A DNA stretch of 64,000 nt from Saprospiraceae bacterium (GTDB lineage Bacteria > Bacteroidota > Bacteroidia > Chitinophagales > Saprospiraceae): contig JANQPA010000040.1 in NCBI GenBank assembly GCA_028285545.1, forward strand, positions 186,001 to 250,000, in the 5' to 3' direction. Numbering within the stretch: position 1 is the stretch's first letter; each line of letters begins with the position of its first letter. The notes below the pieces were generated by a model. It saw nothing but the letters and a program-made list of their open reading frames with translations. It did not search any database and was not told where the DNA came from. This document shows positions 63,545-64,000 of the stretch, piece after piece. The position numbers and the translations under genes were made by a program.

Positions 63545-63994
63545 CTATTTCAAACCCTCTATCTTCACATCGGAAAAAACCTCAGGATGCTGAGTTAGAA
63601 AATACCTTAACCTCTCTAATTTAGGAAGGAAAAAAATTTGCTTGCCAAAGGAGCCGGATGTTTTAAATCGGATGGTAGCAGTAGCAAAAAATAAAAACCG
63701 ACTGATATATACTCCTTCAATATTATGATAAGGATATCTATAATTTTTAAAATAATTGGTGATGTAAATAAAATGAGGATCAAATTCTACCCTTTTGAGT
63801 CGCATTAAGGTAAAAATCATCATGGCTAAGCCGCTGAAATAAAAAATCACCACTCCAATTTTAAAGCTACTGGCTGGGATATCTCCCACATATTCATATT
63901 TGTAGAACAGGGCTACGGCAGTAAGAGCGCCAAAGAATACGATCCAGAAAACGGGCAAGAAAAATTTAAAAAACAAGGTCCAGTTGGTCGACAC
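63545..63994 (-). CDS. Small membrane protein, bacterial PH-like
   Basis: 149 aa. Two membrane helices (about residues 10-30 and 45-65) and a C-terminal soluble domain of strands (VEFDPHFIYITNYFKNYRYPYHNIEGVYIS) that looks like a bacterial PH/YdbT-type domain. Such domains occur in membrane proteins of unknown function. Start at the ATG at 63994; nothing is known about an upstream gene because the window ends. Confidence 0.6.
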   Translation of the reverse strand: MSTNWTLFFKFFLPVFWIVFFGALTAVALFYKYEYVGDIPASSFKIGVVIFYFSGLAMMIFTLMRLKRVEFDPHFIYITNYFKNYRYPYHNIEGVYISRFLFFATATIRFKTSGSFGKQIFFLPKLERLRYFLTQHPEVFSDVKIEGLK

Positions 63995-64000
63995 TCTCTG

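Overview
The window is a 64 kb stretch of a low-GC, densely coded genome. It looks like Bacteroidota, most likely a gliding or marine member of Saprospiria or Cytophagia; the exact lineage is not resolved. The indicators are the PorX-type response regulator of the type IX secretion system, PadR plus 'prefix-domain' FtsX permease pairs, a split transketolase, a coaX-barrel-TPR operon, an ECF sigma factor with a non-zinc membrane anti-sigma-like partner, exported CHAT and caspase proteins, a Bacteroidota-type promoter in front of HU, and the near absence of strong Shine-Dalgarno sites. I see no rRNA, tRNA, CRISPR array, insertion sequence or prophage.

Layout. 1-8 kb: the end of a HAD-like protein, a TIGR01777 epimerase, and a peptide-type ABC operon (two lipoprotein binding proteins interleaved with two permeases, no ATPase). 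8-14 kb: small lipoprotein, HU, split transketolase, a trans-sulfuration PLP enzyme and a long YeiH-type transporter. 14-29 kb: exported arginase-like protein, membrane serine hydrolase with an AraC regulator, sulfide:quinone oxidoreductase, a glucosaminidase-fold protein that lacks its catalytic Glu, SH3 protein, dprA, alkaline phosphatase, lipA, an outer-membrane protein, a deacetylase and upp. 29-32 kb: first PadR/FtsX cassette. 32-49 kb: an envelope locus around an ECF sigma factor. 49-56 kb: TPR proteins, outer-membrane barrel, coaX and purH. 56-64 kb: LRR protein, HD hydrolase, porX, second PadR/FtsX cassette and a PH-like membrane protein.

The most unusual region is 32.4-48.8 kb. An ECF sigma factor and its membrane partner lie among genes for exported proteins: a papain-like protease, a four-fold Ig-repeat protein, an all-helical protein, a coiled-coil protein, a lipoprotein, a barrel, a TPR-CHAT protease anchored by a C-terminal membrane helix, and a beta-propeller/caspase protein. 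All three proteases keep their catalytic residues. An identical 12-base word, AGGACATTTTCC, lies in the same orientation upstream of the sigma gene, the Ig-repeat gene and the caspase gene. I infer a co-regulated extracytoplasmic protease module.

A second theme is the DNA between genes. Many gene ends carry very long, almost loop-free perfect palindromes (up to 62 bp, sometimes containing both convergent stop codons). Others carry short-period arrays (period 6 or 7) facing their own complement. These probably act as (bidirectional) terminators, but their length and modular build are unusual.
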